A stretch of 15,281 nt of DNA from Nitrospira lenta (lineage in GTDB: Bacteria; Nitrospirota; Nitrospiria; Nitrospirales; Nitrospiraceae), in NCBI GenBank assembly GCA_945906715.1, contig CAMDRK010000022.1, positions 1 through 15,281 of the forward strand. Direction: 5' to 3'. Each line of letters opens with the position of its first letter. Within the stretch, counting starts at the first letter, position 1. Under the pieces are notes generated by a model that worked only from the letters and a program-made list of their open reading frames with translations, was not told where the DNA came from and made no database searches. Made by a program: the position numbers and the translations under genes. This document shows, piece after piece, positions 6,071-12,964 of the stretch.

Positions 6071-7246
6071 GTGAGTTTGAATTCACGTAACAAGCAGCTG
6101 CCTTATGCTGGACTCTTTCGACTGTGGGTGGTCTGCGGCCTAGGACTGGGCCTGTTACTGAACAGTTGCGATACGTCGCCTCGAAAACCGGTTCTCCCGC
6201 CCTCTGAAAGCGACTTGGTCCTCCTGAAACCCACAACCCTCTGCACCTCGAAATCCGGATTCCTCAAGACACATCCTGCCTCTACCCTCAAGCCACAGGA
6301 CTGGGGCACCGGACAAGAGCTGCTTCTCCCTGCCGGGCGAAGTCCATCGCATGGCGACGAGTCCTACTTTTTCGATGAGGACGGCCTGCTGGTTGGAACC
6401 GTCTTTACCTTTCCATCCGGCCTGGACTTGAAACCCTATCCAGTCCTCCGCCAGACCTTATCTCAGCTGAAACCAGTATTGGAATTCTATCTCACTGTGG
6501 CAAATCTATCCTCAAAGACAAACATGGATTCCAGCGCCCTGTACGAAACCGGCGATGAGAAAACGACGACACAGTACTTGGTGCTTGGCACCCGCGAGCA
6601 TCCGACGCTGCTCCAAGTTTCCGTGACGATCGACCCCTATGTACGGCTCTTTTCACCCTATCGACGAGAGTTTTTGGAACGGCTCCGCTATCCAAAGGGC
6701 AAGAAGCCCGGGCAAGAGAGCGAGACTCAAGGCGCGGAGGACAAGGAACCCTTCCTCTCGCTCCAGCAATTTGCGCGCGGCCAAACCGCGCAGCTCTCTT
6801 ACTGCGGAGCGCAGAGCTACGATACCGCAGCCACCGCTTACCAGAAAGCGATCGCAAGCGGCTTTACGAATAAAGTATGGCTGGCAGAGGCTCATCACAA
6901 GCTAGGCCTGGCATGGGAAGGAAAGGGAGAGCACGAAAAGGCCAAGGCGGAGATGCTTCAGTCCTTGGCCATCAGACCGAACACTCCTGAAATTCTGAAC
7001 AACCTGGGCACTGTGTACCGCGAGCTGGGAGACAAGGCGAGCGCGCTTGCCTCATTCGAAAAAGCCGTCACGCTCCGCCCTAACTATGCCATCGCCCGTT
7101 ACAACTTGGCCGAGGCCTACGAGCCCACGAGTCCTAAACGGGCCATCTCGGAGTACGAGACCTATCTCGCGCTGGTCCAGGGTATCCCCGATGAAGCCAG
7201 CCGCGTTGCTTTAGTCCAACAACGCGTCAAGACATTGAAGCACTAG
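6071..7246 (+). CDS. TPR-repeat lipoprotein, unknown function
   Basis: A 391-residue protein from GTG 6071. The frame also runs back to GTG 6023, but that codon lies 4 nt after a hairpin and upstream of the possible promoter. The N terminus has basic residues (K8, R17), a hydrophobic stretch and a lipobox LLNSC with C33, so a lipoprotein is likely. Residues about 40-240 form a domain I cannot place, with a charged KKPGQESETQGAEDKE linker. Residues about 249-375 hold at least three tetratricopeptide repeats, for example AEAHHKLGLAWEGKGEHEKA and LNNLGTVYRELGDKASALAS, which usually mediate protein-protein contacts. Function is unknown; an envelope scaffold role is inference. The stop TAG (7244-7246) is also the first three bases of a palindromic repeat. 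No clear ribosome-binding site precedes either start. Confidence 0.85.
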   Translation: MSLNSRNKQLPYAGLFRLWVVCGLGLGLLLNSCDTSPRKPVLPPSESDLVLLKPTTLCTSKSGFLKTHPASTLKPQDWGTGQELLLPAGRSPSHGDESYFFDEDGLLVGTVFTFPSGLDLKPYPVLRQTLSQLKPVLEFYLTVANLSSKTNMDSSALYETGDEKTTTQYLVLGTREHPTLLQVSVTIDPYVRLFSPYRREFLERLRYPKGKKPGQESETQGAEDKEPFLSLQQFARGQTAQLSYCGAQSYDTAATAYQKAIASGFTNKVWLAEAHHKLGLAWEGKGEHEKAKAEMLQSLAIRPNTPEILNNLGTVYRELGDKASALASFEKAVTLRPNYAIARYNLAEAYEPTSPKRAISEYETYLALVQGIPDEASRVALVQQRVKTLKH

Positions 7247-7385
7247 TGTAGTGTATCCAACGCTTCTTTACACTCACCGTTCACCCTGAGCCTGTCGAAG
7301 GGGGAAGCAGTTCAATGACTTCCGTTCATGGTTCGACAAGCTCACCACGAACGGACTGTAAAGTGATTACTGAGACACTACACTA
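7244..7385. repeat. 142-bp palindromic MITE-like element
   Basis: Perfect 11-bp terminal inverted repeats: TAGTGTAGTGT (7244-7254) and ACACTACACTA (7375-7385). Inside, CTTTACACTCACCGTTC is mirrored by GAACGGACTGTAAAG, and CCTGAGCCTGTCGAAGG by TTCGACAAGCTCACCACGAA, so nearly the whole element can fold on itself. There is no ORF. It occupies the convergent gap between the TPR gene and the dksA-like gene, and overlaps the TPR stop codon. Confidence 0.75.
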
Positions 7386-7387
7386 AC

Positions 7388-7506
7388 AGGCTGCTGAAAA
7401 AGCTCGCCAGCAGAAGAAATCCGTTATTTGGTTTATTTAGTTTGTCTTGTTTATTTGGTTGAACCAGACAAACCAGATAGACCAGATGAACCAGACAGAC
7501 TAGGCT
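7388..7506. repeat. CTGAAAAA box plus 9-nt modular hairpin
   Basis: AGGCTGCTGAAAAAGCTCGCCAGCAG (split here as AGGCTGCTGAAAAAG then CTCGCCAGCAG; 7389-7413) contains a CTGCTG/CAGCAG stem. Bases 7431-7457 are three 9-nt units (GTTTATTTA, GTTTGTCTT, GTTTATTTG). Bases 7465-7500 are four inverted units (complements GTTTGTCTG, GTCTATCTG, GTTCATCTG, GTCTGTCTG). It ends 8 bp from the stop of the minus-strand dksA-like gene. The layout is the same as at 110-239: box and modular hairpin side by side. Confidence 0.75.
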
Positions 7507-7513
7507 TGGCTCT

Positions 7514-7957
7514 TCAGCGCCGGGCCTTTTCTTCCTGTTCTTCGAGCGTCTTGCAGTTGATGCAGAGGGTCGTGACTGGGCGGGCTTTCAACCGAGGATA
7601 GGGAATCTCTTCTTCGCAGCGCTCACAGATGCCATAGATATCTTGGTTCATCCGCTCAAGCGCCTCGTCGATCTTCTTAACTAATCGTTGCTCGCGCTCA
7701 CGGATACGCATCGAAAAATTCTGCTCGGCTTCCGCCGACGCCTGATCGCTGACATCCGGGAAGGTCTCCTGACCGTTTGGATTGGCGAGGCCTTCGACCA
7801 CCTCCTCCAACAATACCTTGCGCTGCCGCTCAAGATCACGGCGAATAGCCGCGTACTTTTTCCCCTGAGACGATTTCTTAGCTTTGGGCTTGGCCGTGAC
7901 AGCTTTGGCTGCCGGTCGAGTGGGAGAATTGCGCTTGGCGGAAGAGCCTGCCTTCAT
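7514..7957 (-). CDS. dksA: DksA/TraR-type zinc-finger transcription factor
   Basis: A 147-residue DksA-like protein, expected to bind in the RNA polymerase secondary channel and modulate initiation with ppGpp. The coiled-coil region (about 35-105) carries the DksA tip motif D-x-x-D-x-A (D68, D71, A73 in FPDVSDQA). Next comes KKIDEALERMNQDIYGICERC, then a C4 zinc finger (C111, C114, C132, C135) with EARP-like KARPVTTLCINCKTL. The first 34 residues are a Lys/Ala/Pro/Ser-rich tail not typical of E. coli DksA. ATG 7957 is chosen because the longer frame to 8053 would start upstream of the promoter at 8003-8031; GAGG lies 10 nt before it. It is monocistronic and ends in a modular hairpin. A DksA-like paralogue rather than the main DksA is possible. 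Confidence 0.88.
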   Translation of the reverse strand: MKAGSSAKRNSPTRPAAKAVTAKPKAKKSSQGKKYAAIRRDLERQRKVLLEEVVEGLANPNGQETFPDVSDQASAEAEQNFSMRIREREQRLVKKIDEALERMNQDIYGICERCEEEIPYPRLKARPVTTLCINCKTLEEQEEKARR

Positions 7958-8002
7958 AGTACTGCAACCTCGCTGAAGAGTAAGACCGTCCAAAACCGTA
8001 AA

Positions 8003-8031
8003 ACTATAGCAGGGGCCTAGAGGGGGGTCAA
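8003..8031 (-). promoter_or_regulatory. Sigma70-type promoter of the dksA-like gene
   Basis: On the minus strand, TTGACC (8031-8026), 17 bp, then TATAGT (8008-8003): close to consensus with optimal spacing. The predicted leader before ATG 7957 is about 39 nt. The spacer contains CTAGGCCCC and a C-rich run. Confidence 0.75.
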
Positions 8032-8062
8032 TGGGCCGCACGAGCCCAGTCAATCAAGCCAG

Positions 8063-8159
8063 GTCTGTCTGGTCTATTCGGTCTGTCTCGTGTGTTTGGA
8101 TGAACGAAACTAACCAGATGAACCAGACAGACCGAACAGACCAGATGAACAAGATAGGC
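8063..8159. repeat. 9-nt modular hairpin after recR
   Basis: Forward units at 8063-8098 are GTCTGTCTG, GTCTATTCG, GTCTGTCTC and GTGTGTTTG. Inverted units at 8115-8159 have complements GTTCATCTG, GTCTGTCTG, GTCTGTTCG, GTTCATCTG and a degenerate last unit. It starts 2 bp past the recR stop codon and ends before the dksA promoter, so it lies between two minus-strand transcription units. This copy lacks the CTGAAAAA box. Its place suggests a 3'-end structure for the dnaX-ybaB-recR transcript. Confidence 0.75.
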
Positions 8160-8161
8160 TC

Positions 8162-8764
8162 CTAGAGCTCCCGGCGGCCTTCGATCGACTTGAGCAACGT
8201 CACATCGTCGGCATATTCGATATCCATCCCGACCGGAATGCCATAGGCGATACGCGAGACCCTGGTGCCAAGAGGTTTCAGTTGGTTCGTTAAATAGATG
8301 GCGGTCGCTTCACCCTCGATCGTCGGACTCGTTGCGAGAATCACTTCGTCAATTCCCCCAAGCTTCACCCGGTCGACCAACTCCTCGGCCCTGATATCGG
8401 ACGGGCCGACGCCGTCCAGCGGTGATAAGGCGCCGAGCAGCACATGATACAAACCTCGGTAGGCTCCCGCTCGCTCGATGGCATAGGTCGTACTCGGTTC
8501 TTCTACCACCAGGATTCTGGTCTGGTCCCGTTTAGGATCCAGACAAAATTCGCAGAGTTCGCCCTCGGCGATGTTCCGGCATTGCCGGCAAAACGAGAGC
8601 CCGTCTTTGACAGCACGAATCGCCTCAGCCAAGCGAAGCGCGTCTTCGCGCTCAGCCTTCAAGACGTGAAAGGCCAATCGCTGCGCCGTCTTTTGGCCGA
8701 TACCAGGAAGACGAACTAACTCGCGCACCAACCGTGAAAGTAATCCTTGCTGATCGACTGCCAT
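8162..8764 (-). CDS. recR: Recombination protein RecR
   Basis: A 200-residue RecR, the ring-forming partner of RecF and RecO that loads RecA at gaps. The helix-hairpin-helix region is at about 11-35 (LVRLPGIGQKTAQRLAFH). The zinc finger has C59, C62, C71 and C74 (FCRQCRNIAEGELCEFC). The Toprim domain begins at ILVVEEPSTTYAIER (84-98) and holds LLGALSPLDGVGP. The C-terminal segment has RIAYGIPVGMDIEYADDVTL. Length is typical. ATG 8764 follows the ybaB stop by 14 nt. It completes the widespread dnaX-ybaB-recR cluster. Confidence 0.97.
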   Translation of the reverse strand: MAVDQQGLLSRLVRELVRLPGIGQKTAQRLAFHVLKAEREDALRLAEAIRAVKDGLSFCRQCRNIAEGELCEFCLDPKRDQTRILVVEEPSTTYAIERAGAYRGLYHVLLGALSPLDGVGPSDIRAEELVDRVKLGGIDEVILATSPTIEGEATAIYLTNQLKPLGTRVSRIAYGIPVGMDIEYADDVTLLKSIEGRREL

Positions 8765-8778
8765 GCCGTGATAATTCG

Positions 8779-9102
8779 CTAGGTCAACCCAGGAACATTC
8801 ATCCCGCCCGTAACCGATTTCATCGCATCCGCCATCATCTCGCGAGCCTTACGCAGAGCGTCATTGGAGGCGGCCATAACCAAATCCTGCACCATCTCCA
8901 CATCGCCGCTTTTCACCACTTCGGGATCGATGACGATGCCGACCAGCTGCATGGCCCCGTTCGCAGTGACCGTCACACTGCCACCGCCGGCCGTTCCGGT
9001 CACCGTCTTCGACGAGGCCTGTTCCTGCACCTTCGCCATTTGAGCCTGCATCGCCTGCGCTTGCTTCAGAAGATTTCCCATGTTGCCCATCGGGTTCTTC
9101 AT
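8779..9102 (-). CDS. ybaB: YbaB/EbfC family nucleoid-associated protein
   Basis: A 107-residue small DNA-binding protein of the YbaB/EbfC family, which binds DNA as a dimer and is normally encoded between dnaX and recR. The N-terminal amphipathic helix is Met/Gln-rich (NLLKQAQAMQAQMAKVQEQ), followed by a Gly/Thr/Val beta region (TGTAGGGSVTVTANGAMQLVGIVIDPEVV) and a C-terminal helix with DALRKAREMMADAM. ATG 9102 overlaps the dnaX stop (ATGA), and the AAGGAGG-like site lies within the last dnaX codons, so translation is probably coupled. Size is as in the family. Confidence 0.95.
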   Translation of the reverse strand: MKNPMGNMGNLLKQAQAMQAQMAKVQEQASSKTVTGTAGGGSVTVTANGAMQLVGIVIDPEVVKSGDVEMVQDLVMAASNDALRKAREMMADAMKSVTGGMNVPGLT

Positions 9103-10937
9103 TCCTCACCCTCCTTCTGATTCGACACCGACCTAACCTCTGCGAGTTCTGCGCCAAATATCTCCAGCGCCTGCTTCACCACCGGATGTGCCCGCGCCTG
9201 CTCGAAGAGAACCAGCCGTTGCTCTTTTTCCTTCGCCGCCCTGAGCTGCGCCATCGTCGGCCCGGAAGGATCCGACTCAGTCAGTTCGGCAATCCGCAGC
9301 CGAACAGTCTGACCGCTCAATCGTTCGCATATTGAAGTAAGCACTGCCATATTATCAGGGTTCTCGATCATCCCTCGGGCCGCCATCTCCTGCTTGGCAA
9401 ACCCAATTGTTACAACATGGCCATCCACACTCACAAACCGTCCTCTTTCCAAGAAAGCGGCAATCCTGGAAGAGGCATTGGCCACTTCCTCTTGGACCTG
9501 TTCCCAATTAAGCGTCACCGAGGCCCGCCCACCATCAGGTGGACGCGATGCCAGGGGCATTGGAGCCTTCACCTCGCCGTCCGTGCCGGGGGCTCTGACA
9601 TTCGTAGGACTCGTTGAAGGGCCTCGTGGCGGTTCCATGTTTCCGGTAACAGGAGACCTCGATGGTATCGAAGTGGCCGGTGCGGGGGCTGTCGATTGAG
9701 GGGGCCGCTGGGGCGAGGAGGGCGCTGGATCTGTGGAGCGAGCCGGTGAGACCGGCTGGCCCGTACGCCCTGGGGTCGGCTGAGATGGACGTATCGGCTG
9801 AGTTTGTTGCACTGTTTGCCCTGGCTTGTCATCCGCTCGACGCAACAACCTCGTGGCACGCACTGCCGCTGCTTCAAGCACGAACCGAGGATGGGCACTG
9901 AGCCTGAGCGAGTCCTCCGCTTGCGTGAAGATTGCCAACAATTCCTGAAGTAATTCGGGTGAAAACGAGCGCGCGTCAGCGGCCAGCTGCGTGAGATCTT
10001 CCGCTGATGCCTCGATCAACCCCTGCCATTCTTGAGGTGAGGGCACCACCGACACCACCAGCATGTTACGCAGATACTCGACGACCTCCGCGCAATAGGC
10101 CCGCAGATCGTGCCCTTGGTCCAACAGTTGCGCCAGCACGCGTAACGCCGCGGCACTCTCCTGAGCCGTGATCGCCTGAATCACGGCACGAACGAGTTCT
10201 TGTGGAACCGCCCCCAGCAGGGCCTCCAGATCCGTATGCACGATCGTCTTGCCGCCGAATGCTACCGCTTGGTCGAGCAGGCTCAACCCATCGCGCATAC
10301 TGCCTTCGCTGGCCCTGGCGAGCGCCATCAGGCTCCGTTCCTCGATCACGATCTGGTCCTGTTCGGCCACATGGCGCAGCCGCTCGACAATTTCAGTTCG
10401 CGCAATTCGTCGAAAGTTGTAATGCTGGCAGCGAGAGAGGATCGTCGCCGGAATCTTGTGAATCTCGGTCGTGGCGAAGATAAACACCACATGCGGCGGC
10501 GGCTCCTCCAGCGTCTTCAACAGCGCATTGAAGGCTGAGTTCGACAACATGTGGACTTCGTCGATGATGTAGACCCGGTACTTCCCGCGAAAGGCGGCAA
10601 ACTTGACGTTCTCGCGAATCTCACGCACATCGTCCACACTCGTATTGGACGCGCCATCGATCTCCATGACATCGACGGAGGTTCCCTGCGCGATTTCAAG
10701 ACAGTTGGAGCAGGTACCACAGGGTGTGCCGGTCGACCCGCGCTCACAATTGAGCGCCTTGGCAAGAATCCTTGCCACCGTAGTTTTTCCCACACCGCGG
10801 GTTCCGGAAAAGAGATAGGCTTGGGCAATTCGTTTCGTGGTGATGGAATTGACCAGCGTCTGAACAACGTGTGGCTGTCCAATCACGTCATCAAACGTGC
10901 CTGGCCGGTACTTTCTAGCGGAAACTTGGTAATCCAA
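9099..10937 (-). CDS. dnaX: DNA polymerase III subunit gamma/tau
   Basis: A 612-residue clamp-loader ATPase. Walker A is GTRGVGKTT (45-53). The zinc-binding cysteines are at 64, 73, 76 and 79, as in E. coli. Walker B is IIDEVH (124-129), and the sensor SRC is at 168-170. The AAA+ and collar domains run to about 365. A long Pro/Ser/Thr linker (about 370-470) leads to a C-terminal domain (about 475-600) as in tau. The start is TTG 10937, giving MDYQVSARKYRP, the usual family N terminus; GGAG lies about 10 nt upstream. I saw no canonical X-XXY-YYZ slippery heptamer at the domain III/IV border, so a programmed gamma product is not evident. Its leader is repeat-derived sequence between it and the 4.5S RNA gene. 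Confidence 0.97.
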   Translation of the reverse strand: MDYQVSARKYRPGTFDDVIGQPHVVQTLVNSITTKRIAQAYLFSGTRGVGKTTVARILAKALNCERGSTGTPCGTCSNCLEIAQGTSVDVMEIDGASNTSVDDVREIRENVKFAAFRGKYRVYIIDEVHMLSNSAFNALLKTLEEPPPHVVFIFATTEIHKIPATILSRCQHYNFRRIARTEIVERLRHVAEQDQIVIEERSLMALARASEGSMRDGLSLLDQAVAFGGKTIVHTDLEALLGAVPQELVRAVIQAITAQESAAALRVLAQLLDQGHDLRAYCAEVVEYLRNMLVVSVVPSPQEWQGLIEASAEDLTQLAADARSFSPELLQELLAIFTQAEDSLRLSAHPRFVLEAAAVRATRLLRRADDKPGQTVQQTQPIRPSQPTPGRTGQPVSPARSTDPAPSSPQRPPQSTAPAPATSIPSRSPVTGNMEPPRGPSTSPTNVRAPGTDGEVKAPMPLASRPPDGGRASVTLNWEQVQEEVANASSRIAAFLERGRFVSVDGHVVTIGFAKQEMAARGMIENPDNMAVLTSICERLSGQTVRLRIAELTESDPSGPTMAQLRAAKEKEQRLVLFEQARAHPVVKQALEIFGAELAEVRSVSNQKEGEE

Positions 10938-10953
10938 CGTCGCTACGCTCCAA

Positions 10954-11050
10954 TTATGAGTTCTGAGTCTTGAGTTCTGAGTTGTCAGTCCTGGGGATGG
11001 AAAAGTTTTTTGTCCTCAACTCCAAACTCAGAACTCAAGACTCAGCACTT
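10954..11050. repeat. 7-nt modular hairpin between ffs and dnaX
   Basis: Bases 10954-10981 are four heptamers TTATGAG, TTCTGAG, TCTTGAG, TTCTGAG. CTGAGTCTTGAGTTCTGAG with its next two bases (10963-10983) has a perfect 21-nt inverted partner at 11025-11045, and pairing continues outward with one mismatch. The loop is about 41 nt and includes GGAAAAGTTTTTTG. It lies immediately after the 4.5S RNA gene and 17 bp before the dnaX start on the minus strand, so it may end or process the RNA and/or shape the dnaX leader. Confidence 0.8.
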
Positions 11051-11060
11051 CTTCAAAGAG

Positions 11061-11165
11061 AGCGGGGCCAGGTGATCCTGCGGCACACAGAACTAACCGC
11101 TTACCGTTGCTTCCTTCCGGACCTGGCGGGGTTCACAGGGTTCTGCTGCACAGGGCCCAGCCCCT
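11061..11165 (-). ncRNA. ffs: Signal recognition particle 4.5S RNA (small SRP RNA)
   Basis: On the minus strand the apical SRP motif is present: CCAGGTCCGGAAGGAAGCA, with the GGAA tetraloop and the conserved asymmetric internal-loop bases that bind Ffh. The two strands of the helix pair over most of their length: GGGGC with GCCCC at the base, CCTG with CAGG, and CAGAAC with GTTCTG. This gives a hairpin RNA of about 100 nt, as in bacteria with the short form. The ends are estimated from the base stem and could be off by several bases. It lies between tRNA-Ser and dnaX and is flanked on both sides by heptad hairpins. No clear promoter of its own was seen; it may be co-transcribed with tRNA-Ser. 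Confidence 0.93.
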
Positions 11166-11172
11166 TTCCCGA

Positions 11173-11290
11173 AGTGCTGAGTGCTGAGATATGAGTTCTG
11201 AGTTAAAAGAAAGACTCATGCAGTGAGGCCAACTTTTCTCCCCCATTCCTGTCTTGCAAACTCAGCACTCAGCACTCATAACTCAGCACT
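11173..11290. repeat. 7-nt modular hairpin between tRNA-Ser and ffs
   Basis: The left arm (11173-11204) has units TGCTGAG, TGCTGAG, ATATGAG and TTCTGAG. The right arm (about 11258-11290) is the inverse of TGCTGAG, TTATGAG, TGCTGAG and TGCTGAG. The arms pair over about 32 nt with several mismatches, all confined to the variable positions of the 7-nt unit. The loop is about 53 nt. It belongs to the same family as 10954-11050, so the 4.5S RNA gene is bracketed by two members. Confidence 0.78.
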
Positions 11291-11299
11291 GGCTTCAGA

Positions 11300-11389
<90 letters not shown>

Positions 11390-11410
11390 GCACCGATTTT
11401 GCGAGGCGGC

Positions 11411-11439
11411 ATCTTAACACGCGGTCTGGTGACCGGCAA
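11411..11439 (-). promoter_or_regulatory. Promoter of tRNA-Ser (and possibly ffs)
   Basis: Minus strand: TTGCCG (11439-11434), 17-bp spacer, TAAGAT (11416-11411). Predicted start near 11403, about 14 nt before the mature tRNA 5' end. Confidence 0.65.
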
Positions 11440-11792
11440 GGTGAGTGCCATTGTGGCGGAATAGCTCCCCTCTTCACCAAATCAGCCACAGAAATGAAGG
11501 ACAATACCTTCACGTGACCTGTATATCAGCCATGCTGCTGCAAAGATGTGCAGTGAAATGGCCCCATCACTGTCAACGGCATCAGCCTTGCCTATTTCCG
11601 GCAACCATGCATCCACATGCGATACTCGCGTCGCTCACATCAACATGTTACGTAGAAATAATGATTTCCACGCCACCATGGAGTAAGGTATCACCCTACG
11701 GACTTTGGTCAGGCCTGAATGCCCCTATGGCTCTCAGCACATCTTGCATGTAGCGATAGACCCTTGTCATTCACTCAGGTAAGGAGGGTTCG
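11440..11792. other. Intergenic region without a convincing gene
   Basis: About 350 bp between the tRNA-Ser promoter and the DUF481 gene. Open frames here lack a ribosome-binding site and have unlikely composition. I see no strong promoter for the gene to the right; TTGGTC/TATGGC near 11706-11732 has only 15 bp spacing. The last bases carry AAGGAGG, the ribosome-binding site for ATG 11793. Confidence 0.5.
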
Positions 11793-12908
11793 ATGAAGAA
11801 GGCTTTCTGTTGGTTCGCACTGGCCATGGCTGGGTGCTTGATTGGGCAGGGATTGTCCACGGAAGCCCATGCTCAAGATGTCCCTCCAACTGCACCAGCC
11901 GCACCGACTGCCCCCGATGTCGTGACGTTGAAAGACGGCAGCATCATTTACGGAGAAGTCATCGAAATGGCCGGCGGCGTGTTGCAAATCAAGACGGCTG
12001 CCAGCCCCGACAATTTAATGAAAGTAAACTGGAGCGACGTGGCCAAACTGGCCGTGAATCACCCGATCCCCTTCCATCTAAAGGAAGGGTCCGTGATTAT
12101 GGGAACCGCCACAGCAGGACCGAATGGGACGTTGAACGTGCAAGCGGAACCCTTGAAGGGCACGCTGGAAGTTCCGATGGGCTCCGTCACCTCCATGAAT
12201 CCCGTCGTTCAACCCCCGGTCATCTACTCAGGTAGTGTAACCGGCGGTTACTCGCAGACAACCGGGAACAGCCACTTACGCAATGCCAGCCTGCTGGGAG
12301 ATTTCGTGGCACGGAGCGAACAGCTCCGTCTCTCGATTAACGGCCGTTACGTCTATGGGGACAACTCCAATACCCTGATCGCTCGAAACGCGCGGGGGAC
12401 GATCAAGCTCGACTTCTTTCTGACCAAACGTTTTTTCTGGTTTGCATCCGCCTACTTTGAGCAGGATACGTTCCAGGATCTTAAAATGCGAACCGCCCTC
12501 TCCACCGGACCCGGCTATCAATTCATCGAACGGGGAGACTACTCCGGTATCCTCAAAGATATGACGCTCTACTCGGAAGCTGGTTTATCCTACTTCAATG
12601 AAGATTTCCGGATCGCGAATGACCAGTCCTCCCCCCGAGGCCGCTTGTCGCTCAAGCTCAACTGGCCGATCCTGGATGATCGCATCACGTTTTATCACTA
12701 CGATGAATTGTACCCTTCGTTACAAAATACCAAGAATTATTATTTGACGATGGACAACGGTGTGCGGTTCAAGATTTGGGACGGATTCGTGAGCGGCTTC
12801 CAAGTGACCACACGCTATAACAGCAATCCGGCGGCCGGTACCGGAGATACGGACAACATGTACCTCTGGACCCTTGGATATGGTTTCGATACGACCAGGA
12901 AACGATAG
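11793..12908 (+). CDS. DUF481-family outer-membrane beta-barrel protein
   Basis: A 371-residue protein with AAGGAGG 6 nt before ATG 11793. Residues 1-27 are a Sec signal peptide ending AHA. A Pro/Ala/Thr linker follows (PPTAPAAPTAPD). Residues about 43-140 contain two similar small beta units (LKDGSIIYGEVIEMAGGVLQ and LKEGSVIMGTATAGPNGTLN), each ending in a WSDV- or MGSV-type strand. From about 146 (YSGSVTGGYSQTTGNSHLRN) the sequence alternates polar and hydrophobic residues with many aromatics and ends in YLWTLGYGFDTTRKR, as expected for a DUF481 barrel. Family members are salt-stress-induced outer-membrane proteins of unknown detailed function. The next gene, mscL, follows by 56 bp and also concerns osmotic stress, so a functional link is plausible but inferred. 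Confidence 0.9.
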   Translation: MKKAFCWFALAMAGCLIGQGLSTEAHAQDVPPTAPAAPTAPDVVTLKDGSIIYGEVIEMAGGVLQIKTAASPDNLMKVNWSDVAKLAVNHPIPFHLKEGSVIMGTATAGPNGTLNVQAEPLKGTLEVPMGSVTSMNPVVQPPVIYSGSVTGGYSQTTGNSHLRNASLLGDFVARSEQLRLSINGRYVYGDNSNTLIARNARGTIKLDFFLTKRFFWFASAYFEQDTFQDLKMRTALSTGPGYQFIERGDYSGILKDMTLYSEAGLSYFNEDFRIANDQSSPRGRLSLKLNWPILDDRITFYHYDELYPSLQNTKNYYLTMDNGVRFKIWDGFVSGFQVTTRYNSNPAAGTGDTDNMYLWTLGYGFDTTRKR

Positions 12909-12964
12909 TCCCGACAGTACCAGGTACCAATTGCAATACACCCTCATCCTCATAAGGAGGACCT

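Noticed and set aside
8734..9120. 128-codon plus-strand frame rich in His, Leu and Arg
   Set aside because: It is antisense to ybaB and the start of recR, both solid genes; composition is typical of a shadow frame.
9099..10937. Programmed -1 frameshift in dnaX
   Set aside because: The A-rich stretches I found (Walker A codons and a GGAAAAAG near the C terminus) do not fit X-XXY-YYZ in frame and are not at the domain III/IV border.
11445..11753. 102-codon plus-strand frame before the DUF481 gene
   Set aside because: No ribosome-binding site, no domain resemblance and an unlikely residue mix (many Cys, His and Met).
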